From the NCBI GenBank assembly GCA_949128115.1, contig OX421967.1:25250635-25314634 (forward strand): DNA of 64,000 bases. The letters run 5' to 3'. Made by a program: the position numbers and the translations under genes. This document shows, piece by piece, positions 11,468-23,288 of the stretch; position 1 is the stretch's first letter; every line of letters starts with the position of its first letter. This stretch comes from Anaspis maculata (Eukaryota; Arthropoda; Insecta; Coleoptera; Scraptiidae). The notes beneath the pieces are model-generated. The model was not told where the DNA came from and searched no databases. It saw only the letters and a list, made by a program, of their open reading frames with translations.

Positions 11468-11676
11468 CAGTTGGGAGCGAAATGATTCATACGGCACCGA
11501 TGGGAAGTCGCCTGGATTTCAGAAATGTTAGCTGCTTGGATTGTTCTTGAATGGCAGTTGTGATTAGAGATTGGTTGTAATCAAAACTGGCATTCAAGAA
11601 AGATCCAAGCAGCTAACATTCCTGAAATCCAGCCGAGTTCCCAGCGGTGCCGTATGAATAATTTCGCTCTCAACTG
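11468..11676. mobile_element. 209-bp hairpin MITE, TA-flanked
   Basis: The termini CAGTTGGGAGCGAAATGATT and AATAATTTCGCTCTCAACTG are inverted and sit between TA dinucleotides (11466-11467 and 11677-11678). The inversion continues through GCCTGGATTTCAG and TAGCTGCTTGGAT almost to the centre. TA target duplication is characteristic of the Tc1-mariner superfamily. No coding sequence is present. Confidence 0.8.
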
Positions 11677-12030
11677 TACCAGCACCTCTAACTAGGTGGG
11701 TGGGAACTTACTAGCGGATGTTGATATTTCCAGCCTCTCATGGGTGGTAGGAAGCATTTTCATTAAATTTGGAGCACACTTTTGTTTCGTATACTTGGAC
11801 TTCGAGGTGGATTTTGTGCTTCAGCTGCAAAACTGGAGTCTCTTATTAAATAGTTCAACCATTTCCATTCTCATGAAACTTAGAATTCACTCTTGAAATA
11901 TATTTTCACGTATGTTTTTTCTCGAACCAAAGTAGGATCCTTATTTAAATGTGAAGAAATCTTTGATTTTGTTAAAGTTGTTTATTATTTTTTCTGCAAT
12001 TTAAAGAGTGTGTTTTGTTTCTATTCTCAG

Positions 12031-12203
12031 GTCAGGGTCGAGTCAACCAACTAGGCGGCGTGTTCATAAACGGACGCCCTTTGCCGCCCCAAATAAGACT
12101 GAAAATAGTGGAAATGGCTTCGAACGGAACCCGGCCCTGTGTCATTTCCAGACAGCTCAGGGTGTCCCACGGCTGTGTCAGCAAAATACTCAATAGATAC
12201 CAG
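12031..12203 (+). CDS. Pax3/7 transcription factor, exon encoding N-terminal paired domain
   Basis: This is the first certain exon of a paired-class Pax gene. It encodes the N-terminal subdomain of the paired DNA-binding domain, starting at [19 protein letters not shown] and ending at [13 protein letters not shown]. It follows an acceptor (TTCTATTCTCAG) in phase 1 and ends at a GT donor in phase 0. The five exons at 12031, 14115, 21683, 22235 and 39604 join in frame to 447 residues after the unknown start. The paired and homeodomain sequences place the protein in Pax3/7, the group of Drosophila paired, gooseberry and gooseberry-neuro and grasshopper pairberry. These are nuclear segmentation and neural patterning factors. 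Which paralogue this is cannot be decided from the window. Confidence 0.95.
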
Positions 12204-12292
12204 GTTTGTGCTTTCATCTCAATATTTGGAAAAACCGAACGTCCCATAGTACCTTCCGTACTACGCTGAGAGTGACTTGAGAGATTTCTCTA

Positions 12293-12465
12293 ACGGCTGA
12301 ATTTCAAGTCAACGACGCAACTTGCGCCACTCATTTTTATATTCAAGTATTTACGGCACCGGTAAACCAATCATCGCGTCGGATTCTGTAATGTTGCCAT
12401 AGTGACCGGGCTTATACGCTACACTCGCTCAGGCGTATCTCGACTTGAAATATAGCCCTAAAATT
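12293..12465 (+). repeat. ~170-bp dispersed repeat, copy 1
   Basis: It shares AAGCCAATCATCGCGTCGGATT (with small changes), TGTTATGTTGCCATAGTGACCGG and GGGCGTATCTC with 18015-18185, in the same orientation. The ends GGCTGAATTTCAAGTC and GACTTGAAATATAGCCCT form an imperfect inverted repeat, so it may be a small MITE. Both copies lie in introns of the Pax gene. Confidence 0.65.
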
Positions 12466-13005
12466 CCAAATCTGAATATCGCATGTAGAAAACGAACAAA
12501 ATTTTGCGGTTGGTTGGCCTAGCAATATTATTCGGCACGATAATTATTCACGATAACACACAATGTCGTTGGAGCCACTTTTGAGCGCATTCCCCGTACA
12601 ATTTTGCTATGTGATATCTGACGCTTTTCTCCATTGTAATGGAAAAAGGTCGCATCATCAGTTTTTAGTTTTCGTCAAAAATCAATAAACAAAGAAATCA
12701 AAGTATGGCTTGTGTCATTTGAGAGTTGAGAAAAATATTTCTAACCTCTTAAGTTCCTTCTAAAGCGAGCTCGACTTTTTGAGACTTCAATCTAAGAAGA
12801 GCGATGCCATCGCTTTAAAGAAAGGGTTGCGATAGAAGCACCGACCCTTTGACCTGTTCCAGCCAAAAATACGTATCAGGCTTTGACGAATTCTTGCAAA
12901 ACAAAGGACGTCTCGGTGGGTCTGTCCTCACATACTAGAGTTTACGTGTAAAAAGTTCGATAATCCTAATTTAAAAAGTCCAGCAGATTTTTCTCATTAA
13001 TTCAT

Positions 13006-13326
13006 TTTACTTCGGCCGGTTTCCGCAACAAGGCCTAACACCGACGCCGGTGAATTCTTCCATCCGCTATTCCGGACATTTTGCCGAATCCCTGTGTGAT
13101 CCAACACAGGGAAGGGATCTTCATAACAACCACCTAAATCGCATGGGGTCGGCACCATCGTGTTCAAATTGTACAATCGTGCCAATGCGACACACGATGC
13201 GCCCTGCATTCAGCAAGCATTCGAAGTAAATCAAGGAACTCATATTTTTCCTGTTTGGGTTCGATATTGAACCACCTACGACTCAACCTTCCCCTCCCCC
13301 TCAACCACTGCGCTATGAGCTCCTCA
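13006..13326 (-). mobile_element. tRNA-derived SINE, copy 1
   Basis: On the minus strand the element starts GAGGAGCTCATAGCGCAGTGG (tRNA-like A-box region) with a decayed B-box about 35 bp later, and ends near GGCCTTGTTGCGGAAACCGG. It shares GGTGCCGACCCCATGCGAT and the 3' portion CACCGGCGTCGGTGTTAGGC with the plus-strand copy at 49940-50265. That copy keeps a perfect B-box. The pair defines a roughly 320-bp family with a tRNA-like head and an unrelated body. Confidence 0.7.
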
Positions 13327-14114
13327 AAAAAAACAGTACCTAAAACGAACGAAATTTTTGTGAAAAAGTCACCTTGCACCCACTTTTTTCAAAAACTAAA
13401 TCATTTTCGAAATATACATAGAAAATGGTCAAAACATGCCTACTTGGCAAAATTTTAGTACATTTTCAAAAAAACAAAAAAATAGGACGAGCAATATTTT
13501 GAAGTTAAACAATAGTTGGAAAGTATAGGAAAGTGAAAAAGTAGTTGCCTAAAAAAAAATAGGTGCCTGTGTACTACCTATGAATTAAAAGAAAAACTAT
13601 AAAATAACAAAAGAAATATCTAAAAGTGTTATATAATGACTGCCGGTATATAAACCACACGGATCATTTCACCTTCTATGCTTTATTGCAAGCCCAACCA
13701 GCCAAGAAATATTTACAGTTAAACTTGTTTTGCTATTTCGCTTCGTGACCTCTTTTTTTTGCATCAATCATTTCCTGACAATATTTTTTCAAATCCTGTG
13801 TCTTTTTATTAAAATATATCTGAGATTGAGTACCTACTGAGTAAGTATACAGTGTCTCCAAGGATATTGTTGATCTAATTATTGAAATTTTATTTGTTTC
13901 AAATTTACCATCCAAGGAAGACGATTATTGTGAGGTGAGTTTCGTCTAAAAGCAACTTCCTTGGGGCACACTATACACTCTGATTTGTTCAAAAGCTCAC
14001 GGCATTTTAGTATGGATTTTCCAATGTTTTCAATTGCTATTATTGTAAGGTTGAATCAAAATTTGATACGTATTCCGACAGAATTGTACAATATTCTTCT
14101 TTTTGGTGTTTCAG
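13327..14114 (+). other. Pax intron, no recognisable feature
   Basis: An AT-rich intron segment between the SINE and the third paired-domain acceptor. I see no gene, repeat or RNA in it. Confidence 0.6.
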
Positions 14115-14340
14115 GAAACCGGCTCGATCCGACCCGGAGTCATAGGCGGTTCGAAGCCGAGAGTGGCGACGCCTGAGGTGGAGACCAAAATCGAACATTA
14201 CAAACGTGAGAACCCTTCAATTTTCAGCTGGGAAATTCGTGAAAAATTGATCAAGGAAAATGTGTGTGACAAAAATAGTGCGCCCAGTGTGTCGGCCATT
14301 TCCAGGCTGTTGCGGGGCAAAGGACAAGATTGCGACGGTG
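14115..14340 (+). CDS. Pax3/7 transcription factor, exon encoding C-terminal paired domain
   Basis: The exon begins in phase 0 after TTTCAG with [20 protein letters not shown]. It runs through [16 protein letters not shown] and [13 protein letters not shown] to a donor GGTG|GTAAGT in phase 1. It supplies the C-terminal (RED) half of the paired domain. Spliced to the next certain exon it reads [19 protein letters not shown], with no HSIDGILG octapeptide between the paired domain and the homeodomain. Drosophila Paired lacks this Groucho-binding motif too, while Gooseberry keeps it. A missed micro-exon in the 7.3-kb intron remains possible. Confidence 0.95.
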
Positions 14341-15902
14341 GTAAGTCCCCATTTATTTAAGATTAAAATAAATCGGCACTTACTACCTAAGCCTAAAAAA
14401 TGCGTTCAATTTTTTATTCAGAAAAAAGTTACGAAAGTTTTCAAATAGAGTCCTTGCACGATTTTCTATTTCACAGCCTCATTGCTATCGCAGTTTTCGA
14501 GTTTTTATAGTCTGTAATACCTACCTTATTTGCGGCCAAGTTATTGAGGTTTTGTTTTAACCATGAAAAGAATAATACCTCAATCCTCAATCATGTGATC
14601 AGTAATCACTCACATGTCGTAGGTTATTGCATTCAAGTTAAATGCGAAATATGATGGTACTGTTTGAAAATTTGAATTTGCATAAATCATTCTGTTTTAT
14701 CAACCAATTTTCTAGAAAACAAATTAATGTAAGGACTCGATTGAAAGAAATTGCTTAGTAACAACAAAGAATACAAAGATGCACTAATTCCTTTATGCAC
14801 ACTTGCGAAAGCGAAAACAGCACTCGCATGCATGCACCTTGATTTTGGTTTATGACGAATCGAATACTTGCACTTGCTTGTAACATTGGATAAAAGGAGC
14901 ACCAGATTTTATTCGATATTTTATTTTTTTGTTAGAAAACGAGTCATTTGGCTATTTTTTCCATTCAAGAAAAGAAGCAACACTTATTGCTGAAAAATGT
15001 TTCTTTGTTTTGTGTCGCAGGTAGAAGTAGAAATAGCTATAGGTAACAATAGGTGATTTGTATAGAAAACAAGAAGTTAAAAATCAACTCGTTGACAATA
15101 ATAACTCCCTTTCAATTGTTATCTCTCCGTCATCTTTCTTGCTATGCCAACCACCTTCCGACGGTCGGCCATCTTGGAATGGCGGCCGTCGCCGTTCTAC
15201 CGTATCGAGCGTGTCCCCACAATAACAACAATTATTATTCACAGCCGACCAATTTCGACCCAAACGACAAAGCCTCCAACCATCGGAGAGGATATTAAAA
15301 TAATCCGCTTGACTGGCTTTTTTCCCCTCCGCTGCCGGTTGGTGGTCCTTATGGATAATACGTACTTTTTTTTCGACGTGGTGTGCTACCTATTTGACGC
15401 AACAAGGGGGACGCGAAAAAAATGTCATTGATCGGTCTGTCGAGCGTTGCAATTAATGAAAAAAAAATTGTATAGGTAGTGTAGTATGTATAGAGGTAGT
15501 AGATTATAGGTGTACGGGCGACAGAGAGAACCGATACAAAACTGTCACTTCCTGATGGTGTAATTACATCTAGAAGGCTGGAAATCTGTGTGTATTCGCG
15601 TTGTTTGTTACAAAACCGAGTTATGTGCGATTAAACCTTGATTTAGGGTCCTGGTATTTTGATTGTTCCAAATTATTATAAAATATTTAATACCGAATGA
15701 GTAGGTAACGACAACTCAAATTACGAAAGTCATGCCGCTTTTTGACATACTTTTACTAACGTAAAATTGACACTACACGCTAAAAACGTTCCCCTGGTTT
15801 TTATATTTATGACTTATCTCGCTTTGTGATTTATTTGGTCTCTGGCCAAATATTTTTACTCCGTGAAAGTGGAGTTGTTCCAAAAAAGAAGTTTCTACTA
15901 TA
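14341..15902 (+). other. Pax intron, no recognisable feature
   Basis: AT-rich intron DNA. A GC-richer patch with open frames at 15053-15431 has no recognisable protein motif and I do not call it a gene. Confidence 0.5.
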
Positions 15903-16028
15903 CTGCGTTCAACCCGGTTCAACCCTAGTGTGATTCTAGTTGGCTGGGAGTCTCGCCACGCGACGCCTTTGGAAAGGAGAAATTCGGGAAATCACAGCTC
16001 ACTAGAATCACACTAGGGTTGAACACAG
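15903..16028. mobile_element. 126-bp hairpin MITE, TA-flanked
   Basis: The ends CTGCGTTCAACCC and GGGTTGAACACAG are inverted, and CTAGTGTGATTCTAGT pairs with ACTAGAATCACACTAG. TA flanks both ends (15901-15902 and 16029-16030). Its core GATTCTAGTTGGCTG resembles the core of the MITE at 25109. Confidence 0.75.
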
Positions 16029-16558
16029 TATATAGCAATAACGCGAATTCTGTTGCGTCGATGGTCGATGAATGTAAATTTACCTATACTGCTGCGCGAA
16101 AGACTCAGAGGTATCATTCTACAAATTTCTGATGATGCATGTGCTTGCTTGCACCTTGCACCTTCAATACCGTTTCCAGCTTTGCACGTATATATTTTGC
16201 TGGGATGCTGCACTGACATTTTGACCAAATTTTCTAGGATTCTTGGGGAAGCTCGCTCGTTTTCAGGGATGAAGCAAACACTTGAACGGAGGCGCCTCGT
16301 CCTAGCTAGAGTCAAACATTCCAAAGAAAAGTAGCAAATAACACGCAAAACCTTCAAACAAATATCAGTCTAACCGATATGAACGGAACGCCAAAAGCTT
16401 CTGACAAAGCAAAATAAAACATTCTTCACTCCAAAAGCTGTTGAACAATCCTTTCAACTGATGAACTGTCAACGATGTCAACCTCATATGATGAACCTGA
16501 TATGAACTGGAAGCTGTCAAACCCACAGAATTACTGACTTTAGAAATGAGCTAAAGAG

Positions 16559-16670
16559 TGATCGAATAAATTTCTCCTGCTCAAAGGTGGCCTCGGTCTT
16601 CTTGGTAGCCATGTTTTTCCGCCAGATTTTCAGGAATCATGAGCGACTTGAGGAGAAATTTATTCGATCA
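16559..16670. mobile_element. 112-bp hairpin element
   Basis: A perfect 20-bp inverted repeat, TGATCGAATAAATTTCTCCT and its complement, bounds a 72-bp spacer. It is probably a small MITE. No target duplication is obvious. Confidence 0.6.
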
Positions 16671-18014
16671 GTCGTCCTATTAAGGATTGTCTGTCACCCT
16701 CTTGATTGTCATCACGTAGGTTTTGGTTCTACTCACGTGCGTCCAAAACCAAAACTTTCGCAAATTGCGAGCTTGGATGCGATTGACAGCTTTGATGAGG
16801 TGACACTATTGTGTAAAAGGTTTGAGGTCGAGAGTCATTTCAACTCGCTTTTTCGTTGATTACTTGCGAATCCATCAGTTCCACGGTTTCTACTATACTC
16901 TTTTGCGTAACTTTCAAAATCGATTACCCCCTTTTTACGTAAGAAATAGTTTTTACGTGAGAAATAGTATATTCTTGAAAAATACCAAATTTTGTACACT
17001 TTTTGGCCATTGGTCACATATGCTTTTCGATGTCCCGAATATTGGCATTTTTAACAGTTTTTATTCCTATGCGCTTCGGCATTGAGTTCGGAATGACGGG
17101 TAGCGACATGCTATTTTTTCAGGCGTGCATTTTCGCGAAAATTCTTTATTAAATCCAAGATATCTTCCTGCTATCACCAGAGCATCTAGATCTTCTGGAT
17201 TTCCAATGGTTTCACCCTAACGCGTACGATCATTTGAGTTACCTTCGAAGTTTGAGGAAGATTGTCTTGTTTTTTTTTTCATTTCTTGTAAGCCAAATCC
17301 CAAATCATTTCCCTTTTTGTTCTTCCGACTTTCTAAGTAAGAAAATATTTTCGTGAACTTCCCACTTCTTCAGCTACCTCACTTCTTCAGCTGGTCCTCA
17401 ATTTCTTTCATCCTCCGCCTTTTTTTATTTATCTAAAAAAAATTATCTTTCTTCAGCGATCAAAGGAAATGCAAATACGTTTCCTTTGATTGCTGCTCTA
17501 CTTCCGAGTTCAGATTGTTAAGAAAGGGCATAATACATGATGTATTAAGTCACCGCGTCGGGTGCATGAACTGATGTTTCGAAGTCGTCTTTTCTGCTTC
17601 GTCTTTTTCCTTGTTTTTTTTTTACCCCGAAGGAAGGTCTATCTATTGGTTCGTCATTTCTGAGCATCTACACAACGTCAGAAGTCGCCCTTTCTCCCGA
17701 TACCCTTTGCTCAAGGCAGCATCAACTTTCATTTCGGAAGTGATGGACCCCCCTAATTTTACAGGCTGAGACCAGGCCACCCATTTTTTCGCACCAGCGA
17801 GTTGAGACATGATTCATGATATTCCAGTCACAACCCCTCCGTCTAGCTACTCAGTTCACCAAAGTGGCCAAAGAAGGGAAGCTTCTTTCTAACGATGCGA
17901 TGTCACTATTGGGTATAGTGACATTTGTTTGCTTTCTTTTTATCTAGGTACTTTCCTGGCATGGGTTACCTTGCTAGCGGGTTTTTGATCCTCCAGGTGA
18001 CTGACTTTAGTGAC
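16671..18014 (+). other. Pax intron, no recognisable feature
   Basis: Intron DNA with scattered pyrimidine-rich stretches (17250-17650). The short open frames here show no known motif. Confidence 0.5.
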
Positions 18015-18185
18015 TTTCGTCATCGCAACTATTCAAGCCAATCTCAAGTCAGCTACGCAATTTGCAACACTCATTTACGACATCGATAAGCCAATCATCG
18101 CGTCGGATTGTGTTATGTTGCCATAGTGACCGGACTTACGTTACACTTGCGCGGGCGTATCTCCAACTTGAAATCGAGCCCTCAA
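18015..18185 (+). repeat. ~170-bp dispersed repeat, copy 2
   Basis: Same orientation and same key words (CCAATCATCGCGTCGGATT, TGTTGCCATAGTGACCGG, GGGCGTATCTC) as 12293-12465. It lies 5.7 kb downstream in another intron of the Pax gene. Confidence 0.65.
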
Positions 18186-21100
18186 CGCATTTCCTGTTGT
18201 ACTTCGTGAACATCCGAGACATCAAAAGAGCTTTCCGAGAATTTTTTTCTCCAAATTGACAGCTTTGAAATTGTGACTTTTGGTTCTGACTTAAGCCACG
18301 TGATATTACAATTACCAACTGAACGCCATCATCACTCATCAATTTTCTACAAATAATACCATAGACGGCGATGATGCATCAAATTTCGCAGGTCTGTAGG
18401 TCTAGAACAGACATCGGTCGTAATGTTACACTTCCCTGGTGAGCACACTTAATAACCAATATGGAGGTTTAAAGGTTGCAGCGTTGCAGCCTTAATGCTC
18501 AACGAGCTGGTCGTCTGCTCGGTGACTGCAATGACATCAATACAGTTGACGACTCGTTACAATCCTCACTGATGCTTGACTTTTTGAAGTGAACTTTTCC
18601 CGCGAAATTTCTCACCTGCACAGACGACGGCAAAAGCTTCTCGTTCAATAGTCGTAGAAAAAAAATCGGCCGAATGAGGTATAATGACATGAGTCATGAG
18701 TCCCATGACTGAAGGCAGCCTGTGTAACAGCTCTTGTAGCTCCTTAAAAAATGTTATTCGCTGTTATTTTCACTAAACGTCTGTGAGAGACCTGGAAAAT
18801 TCAGCAAAATTTGAGACAAACCTGCAGAATTATAAGCTGCAATGGAAAGATCTTTGTTTTCGATAGCCTCGGCTGTTTATCACACCTCACGCCGCTTTCC
18901 TAGAGCGATTGGCGTGGTTGTTCCTGATGTGGTGGCTCCGGGCATAGACAGGATGGGGGTGTGTGTCCATTACTGTCCATGTCCACTTCCACCAAGAACA
19001 GACATCCTGAAAAAAACCTCGTATTTGTAGGAACATGAAATACAAGAGCGAAGAAAACGGAAGCCCAAGATGATTTTGGAATCAGCTTGCAGGCAAGCTA
19101 AACGCACAACTTCACTATCACTTGACAAAAACAAGCAACAAAGATGTCAGCAAGAAGTGTGACAGATGACCAAGTCCTCAGCTTGTTTATCGATTTCGTC
19201 CAAGCTCTAAAAGAATCGATCAAGCTCAGATTCTTCTCGGGACGTATTTTTAGGGCAAGCATAAAATCAGGAACTGATTTTTACGTTTTTGATTAGGTAC
19301 GTAATTTCGTGGATATAAGTGGGGTCAAATTGCTAGCTCTAGTTTTCTGAGCATTTTTTCTGGATCACAGTGGATTTTACGCGATGAAATGATGGAACGT
19401 AAGAACCTGGAGGATGAATACAGCTCGTTTTGTCCATGCTGGCCATGAGGTCTGCTAATCCAGGGATCAGCTAGGCCTAGAACCAATCCTGTTGACTGCG
19501 TGGAAGTTTTCGTGCGTTTGTTGTTAACTGACACATTTTTCAACCCGCAGGCGCTAGCTACAATTATTGTGCTTGAGATCGGGCTTACGTCTCACACATG
19601 TACATTATACATTCTACAGACATTTTCATTAAAGTGTGTCAAGACTCTTTTCTCTTGTGAGAACCATACGTACCTGTGACAAGTGATAACATCTCGAACA
19701 CCGAGTTGCAAACCTAGACACAGTCAACTTACTTCCATTTTTCATACGTTCTATTGTTGCCAACGTCACAGAGAGAACCTGAACCTACCTCTCTGGAGTA
19801 GAAAAAAATTATAATTCCGGAAGCAGCCGGAAGTCATTTATTTTTTCAACGCCACCACACCACATAAGAATTTATTATACCCACAATAATAAATTGGACA
19901 GGAAAATTGGAAGCGGCGTGTTAGTTACACCAAATTATACGAGGTTTCGGTGCGGTGGTGAGCCACTTGCGGTGTGTGTGACATTTCAAGTTCCATTAAT
20001 AAAACTCATCTCCCTATTCTGTTGTTTGAGAATTTGGCAAAAGCATTTTTTCATTACACTCCATCAGGAGGACCCCAATCACTTCCACGCGGCTAATCTA
20101 TCGCACCTTTTCGAGACCATATAAGATTTATGGCAGTGTCGGCACCTATGTCGGGTCCACAGGTGGTCTTTGTATCCCCCATCCCGCCTCATTATTGAGT
20201 TATAACGCACAAACACCTTCCTTCCAGCACACGGTATAATTTCGGTCGACAAGTCGAAATTTCGATGGTTTACACACCATGTGTTTTTAAATAAAATGGT
20301 TTAAAGTTACTCTTTTTTTCTTTCTCGTGAAAAAGCTGGAAAAATAAAGTTTGAAAGGTGCGCGAGATGGAGAGGGTGCTGTGAAAAAAGGCGGCAGCAC
20401 TATTGCATCGAGCAATTTGTTACGTCATCCGATATCTATTAAGGAACACTTTAGATTTTGCCGCCTGAAACACGATCTGCACTTTTTGATCTTTGCCGAT
20501 GGACTCGGACACCTCTGCGGCGATAATTATAGAACACGTTGTTTTGTAGACCTATAACAAAAGAAATGATGATCATAAAATCAAAGAAATCTAATTTATT
20601 ATCAAAAATCAAGCGGTTACATGTCAGGTGTAGGAATGACTTTACATAACTGTCAACTATCACCTCTTTCACAGGCTTTTGACTTCCAGCGCCCTCCATT
20701 TTCTTACATTGTAATATATGACATGACATGTACCACGTGTATGAAAAGTTTGTTTGCAATATTGCATTTTGCATTTGCGTTTTGATAATATTTTTATTTA
20801 TGCAAGTATTAAGTAGGTACTGTTTGAGAACTACCATTGACAAAAGTGCTATAGGTACACAGTAAAGCGCAATGTTACACATTAATTTTCACAGTCTCAT
20901 TCCAATCCCATTTCTTGCGCCAGTGTCTTCAATCTACCGTATACACGCCATGATACAGTATAATAAATTTATTCAATTATTTTGTTTGTAAGTAGCTGCT
21001 CCGAAAATTACACGTTAATAAGAACCACTACTTCATCATTAACGGATCCACAGGAGCGTGACCGGAGCATTTATTAACATAATGCCTTGTTGGCTTTTAT

Positions 21101-21682
21101 TTCTAATTGGTAGTGGTACTTATGTAATTAATTTCATTCTGATTAGATTCTCTGAGGGAGGAGCTTTTTTTCCCATGCGCACCCAAGTACCCCCCAAGGC
21201 GCGGGCAGTAAAAGTGATATTATTGATTATCACAATGACAGAATTGACAGAATCCTTGACACTAAACGTATGTTCCGATATTCAGATCGGTCAACCAGTC
21301 GGTCGAGTCGACCAATTTTTCAGTTGGTGACTTTTGATATCGGAACGACCGGTCTCCGAAGTCAACAGTTGGTTAACCTTTTTCAGCCAGCCGGTAGTTC
21401 CAATATTCGGTTTTTTAGGCGACTAGTCGACCGATCTGATCATACTTTGGTCATATCCATCAAGTTACTGTTACGACAATGAGCGTTTGCGGTCATCATG
21501 GAAAATTCGATGTAATAAATTACCACCACGCACATACTTAACTAGATAACATTCTCAGAATAACAATTAATAATAAAGCTGCTTATGTGTAAAACTACAA
21601 GTCATTGGCTATTAAACTATAAAATAAACTCTTTGGCTACCAAGACCAAGCTATAAACTCTTGAACATTCTTATTATTGCAG
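18186..21682 (+). other. Pax intron, mostly unassigned
   Basis: Largely unique intron sequence. Between 21270 and 21440 there are repeated TCGACC, CGGTC and GATCGGTC words that can fold back on themselves. No gene or known transposon motif was found. The tract TTATTATTGCAG at its end is the acceptor for the homeodomain exon. Confidence 0.5.
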
Positions 21683-22060
21683 ATAAGTCTTCAGAAAGCG
21701 GTAACATTTCGGACTGCGATAGCGAGCCGGGAATTCAGCTGAAACGAAAACAGAGACGGTCCCGGACGACGTTCACGGCCCACCAGCTGGATGAATTGGA
21801 GAAGGCGTTCGAGAGGACTCAGTACCCGGACATTTACACCAGGGAAGAGTTGGCGCAAAGGACCAAGTTGACCGAAGCCAGGATACAAGTCTGGTTCAGC
21901 AATCGAAGGGCCAGGTTGAGAAAACAGATTAACTCGACGCACCACGTGAATTCCATGGTGCCGAGGATTCCTTCGGGGTCTTCAGAGTCGAGATACTTGC
22001 CGCCCAGCATGCCTCCATCCGAAGACTTCAACGGCATCGCCACTCCGTCGTCCAACTCAG
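21683..22060 (+). CDS. Pax3/7 transcription factor, homeodomain exon
   Basis: The exon follows TTATTATTGCAG in phase 1 and ends AACTCAG|GTTGGT in phase 1. It encodes an acidic linker ([14 protein letters not shown]) and then a complete paired-class homeodomain at about 21751-21930. The homeodomain runs from QRRSRTTF through [19 protein letters not shown] to [15 protein letters not shown]. Homeodomain position 50 is Ser, diagnostic of Pax homeodomains. [19 protein letters not shown] is closer to Paired/pairberry than to Drosophila Gooseberry ([13 protein letters not shown]). The exon continues into a Ser/Pro-rich tail. The minus-strand frames over this exon are shadows. Confidence 0.96.
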
Positions 22061-22234
22061 GTTGGTTTGGTTCTGCTATGTATGGTGTGTTACTCTTCAT
22101 CTTCACTTATCATGTTATCAATTATTCTGGATTTTTCTGAATTGTCCTGGAATGTTCGTAAAAAAGAACTTCCATTGGAATAGTACAAGACTTCTTCTAC
22201 AGCAGGAACGTAATCTAAAGCTGTTTTTCTGCAG

Positions 22235-22561
22235 TAATGCCGGAGCTGTATACGAGCCCAGCACCAGGGGGTCACTCGACCTCGCCGAACCCTCCGGTGG
22301 CGGCACACAACTTTTACCATCAGCCGCACTACAGTACTGCCAACATTATGCCTTCGATGTCCCATGCGATGTCTGCGAGCGCTGGCATTGGATCCGGAGG
22401 CAACCTCCATTCCATATCGTCGTCACAGAATCCGTCGCTCCATTCTATTCACCAGTCAATGGCCGGATTCAAACAAGATGACAATGCCAACAACGTGGAC
22501 GGAAGCTCAGGATACGCCAATAGCATACCGACTTCCATGACCATGCTAGGTCCTCATAGTG
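22235..22561 (+). CDS. Pax3/7 transcription factor, transactivation-tail exon 1
   Basis: It lies between TTTTTCTGCAG and a GTAAGC donor, with phases 1 and 1 that match the neighbouring exons. The tail is rich in His, Ser, Asn, Pro and Met (YTSPAPGGHSTSPNPP, HQPHYSTANIMPSMSHAMSA, SIPTSMTMLGPHS). This is the low-complexity activation region usual after a Pax3/7 homeodomain. No known domain is present. Intron 4 is only 174 bp, while the intron after this exon is 17 kb and packed with transposons. Confidence 0.9.
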
Positions 22562-23288
22562 GTAAGCAAATTACTGAAAACCTGTATCAAAATTAGTACC
22601 GTTACCGTCAGAGCTAGAACGTATACTTACCAACTATAAGAGCACCTGGGATCGAACCTCCACTACTTGTGCTAATATAGGGTGCCCCAGGAGTGTTGCG
22701 CACATGCACCAGACAAAAATCCCACATTCCTGGGTCATAACAATTAACTCTGCCAGTCCAACTCTTGGCTGTTACTGAAATACAGCCCTCCAAACTTGAG
22801 TCAACTTCATCAATTTTAACTCAGAATCTCAGGAACTGTACAAATTCGCACAGAATTGAAGCGTTGATGACCAAATGTTATGGCTTAGTTTTAATGAAAT
22901 CAAACTATTCGCGTACCTAAACAAATAGGATAATCCGTCAATTTCCGGCGAACTTCCGAAAAATGAAAAATGATAAGTTCATCAACTTCTAAAGTGACTT
23001 CCACAATTGACCCCTAAACCGAAGTGACGGAACAGCTCACATCTGTTCTAGATTGGCTACCGACTGAATAATACTTGATTCCTGAAACAGACTTCTGGCT
23101 AGATTCCACTTGCTTTCAACGAATTCCACTGAGTTTACATTACAATAGCTAATTCTACTCAGTTCAACATCGATCAACTTTCAGCACTAAATTCCACGAA
23201 TCCAATAACTATGAGCTACACCACCATCGACTATTTTTCGTAAAATTTCAATGGTTTCAAAATGCTAATTTGATTGATTTCAGACATA
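22562..23288 (+). other. start of the 17-kb Pax intron, no recognisable feature
   Basis: Unique AT-rich intron sequence with no recognisable gene or repeat up to the palindromic element at 23289. Confidence 0.5.

Noticed and set aside
15053..15431. Overlapping ORFs in a GC-richer patch
   Set aside because: No recognisable motif, no splice context and no transposon signature; not called a gene.
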